This document shows positions 63,965-64,000 of a DNA stretch of 64,000 nucleotides, piece by piece. The DNA is from Clostridium felsineum DSM 794 (GTDB taxonomy: Bacteria > Bacillota > Clostridia > Clostridiales > Clostridiaceae). The stretch is from the NCBI RefSeq assembly GCF_002006355.2, contig NZ_CP096980.1, positions 3,968,001 to 4,032,000 of the forward strand. The letters run 5' to 3'. Within the stretch, counting starts at the first letter, position 1. Each line of letters opens with the position of its first letter. A program made the position numbers and the translations under genes. Below the pieces are notes generated by a model. It was given only the letters and a program-made list of their open reading frames with translations, had not been told where the DNA came from and did no database searches.

Positions 63965-64000
63965 AAAATCACCTTCCCTATAATATAACTAAGTATTATA

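Noticed and set aside
1..64000. CRISPR arrays, prophage or transposons
   Set aside because: No evenly spaced direct repeats, no integrase, transposase, cas or phage structural genes were found in the window.

Overview
The window looks like chromosomal DNA of a low-GC, endospore-forming, anaerobic Firmicute, most likely a Clostridium in the sense of cluster I (C. acetobutylicum-like; this is inferred from gene content and style, not confirmed by a search). Supporting signs are the very AT-rich sequence, strong AGGAGG-type ribosome binding sites with frequent TTG and GTG starts, a GerK-type germinant receptor, T-box and lysine riboswitch leaders, and promoters with the extended -10 TGCTATAAT. 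I see no insertion sequence, prophage, CRISPR array or rRNA; the window reads as housekeeping and spore-former core genes with a few structured RNA loci.

Layout. 1-1.5 kb: tail of a DUF5685 gene, a J-domain protein with a cysteine-rich tail, and a membrane protein. 1.5-4.5 kb: tRNA-Gln, then a leucine T-box and leuS. 4.5-8.3 kb: split germinant-receptor locus (gerKA-gerKC on minus, gerKB divergent). 8.3-11.2 kb: small alarmone synthetase, DUF2225 protein, phosphoesterase. 11-13 kb: ylqH/ylqG-like pair (FlhB C-domain and FliK-like proteins). 13.3-15.6 kb: tyrS behind a GAF-GGDEF cyclase. 15.8-19 kb: zinc-ribbon microprotein with an occluded ribosome binding site, ECF S component, a 51-residue membrane peptide, a PAP2 enzyme and a HAD phosphatase. 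19-24 kb: GGDEF-EAL protein, prfC, Cof-type HAD. 24-30 kb: mntH-like transporter, MarR regulator, T-box trpS, secreted S53 peptidase. 30-37 kb: divergent ppk and ppx, a three-gene ABC importer, a HEAT-repeat protein. 37-41 kb: membrane protein, lrgAB, unknown protein, aminotransferase. 41-50 kb: one giant gene (about 2,866 codons) for an NdvB-like cyclic beta-1,2-glucan synthase. 50-54.5 kb: lysine-riboswitch lysA, M18 aminopeptidase, CDF cation exporter. 54.5-61.8 kb: a co-directional run of WG-repeat protein, ftsH, helD-like ATPase, azoreductase-like flavoprotein and PAP2 phosphatase. 62.4-64 kb: GntR regulator with a DUF1648-type membrane protein.

How the genes relate. Several genes concern amino-acid supply and translation (leuS, trpS, tyrS, lysA, prfC, M18 peptidase), controlled by tRNA- or lysine-sensing leaders, except tyrS, which has no T-box in front of it or its upstream partner. 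Nucleotide second messengers and phosphate stress are represented by a (p)ppGpp synthetase, two c-di-GMP enzymes and the ppk/ppx pair. Envelope and spore functions are represented by GerK, LrgAB, PAP2 enzymes and the glucan synthase.

The most interesting unexplained DNA is the 636-base gene-free region at 61823-62458. It carries several nested helices, two copies of a TTGAGCGAAGA element that each pair with a GCTCAA downstream, and a 16-bp helix rich in G-U pairs that only works on the plus strand. I read it as a candidate large structured non-coding RNA. Secondary candidates are the twin-hairpin locus at 49922-50100 and the hairpin that hides the ribosome binding site of the zinc-ribbon gene at 15869-15927.
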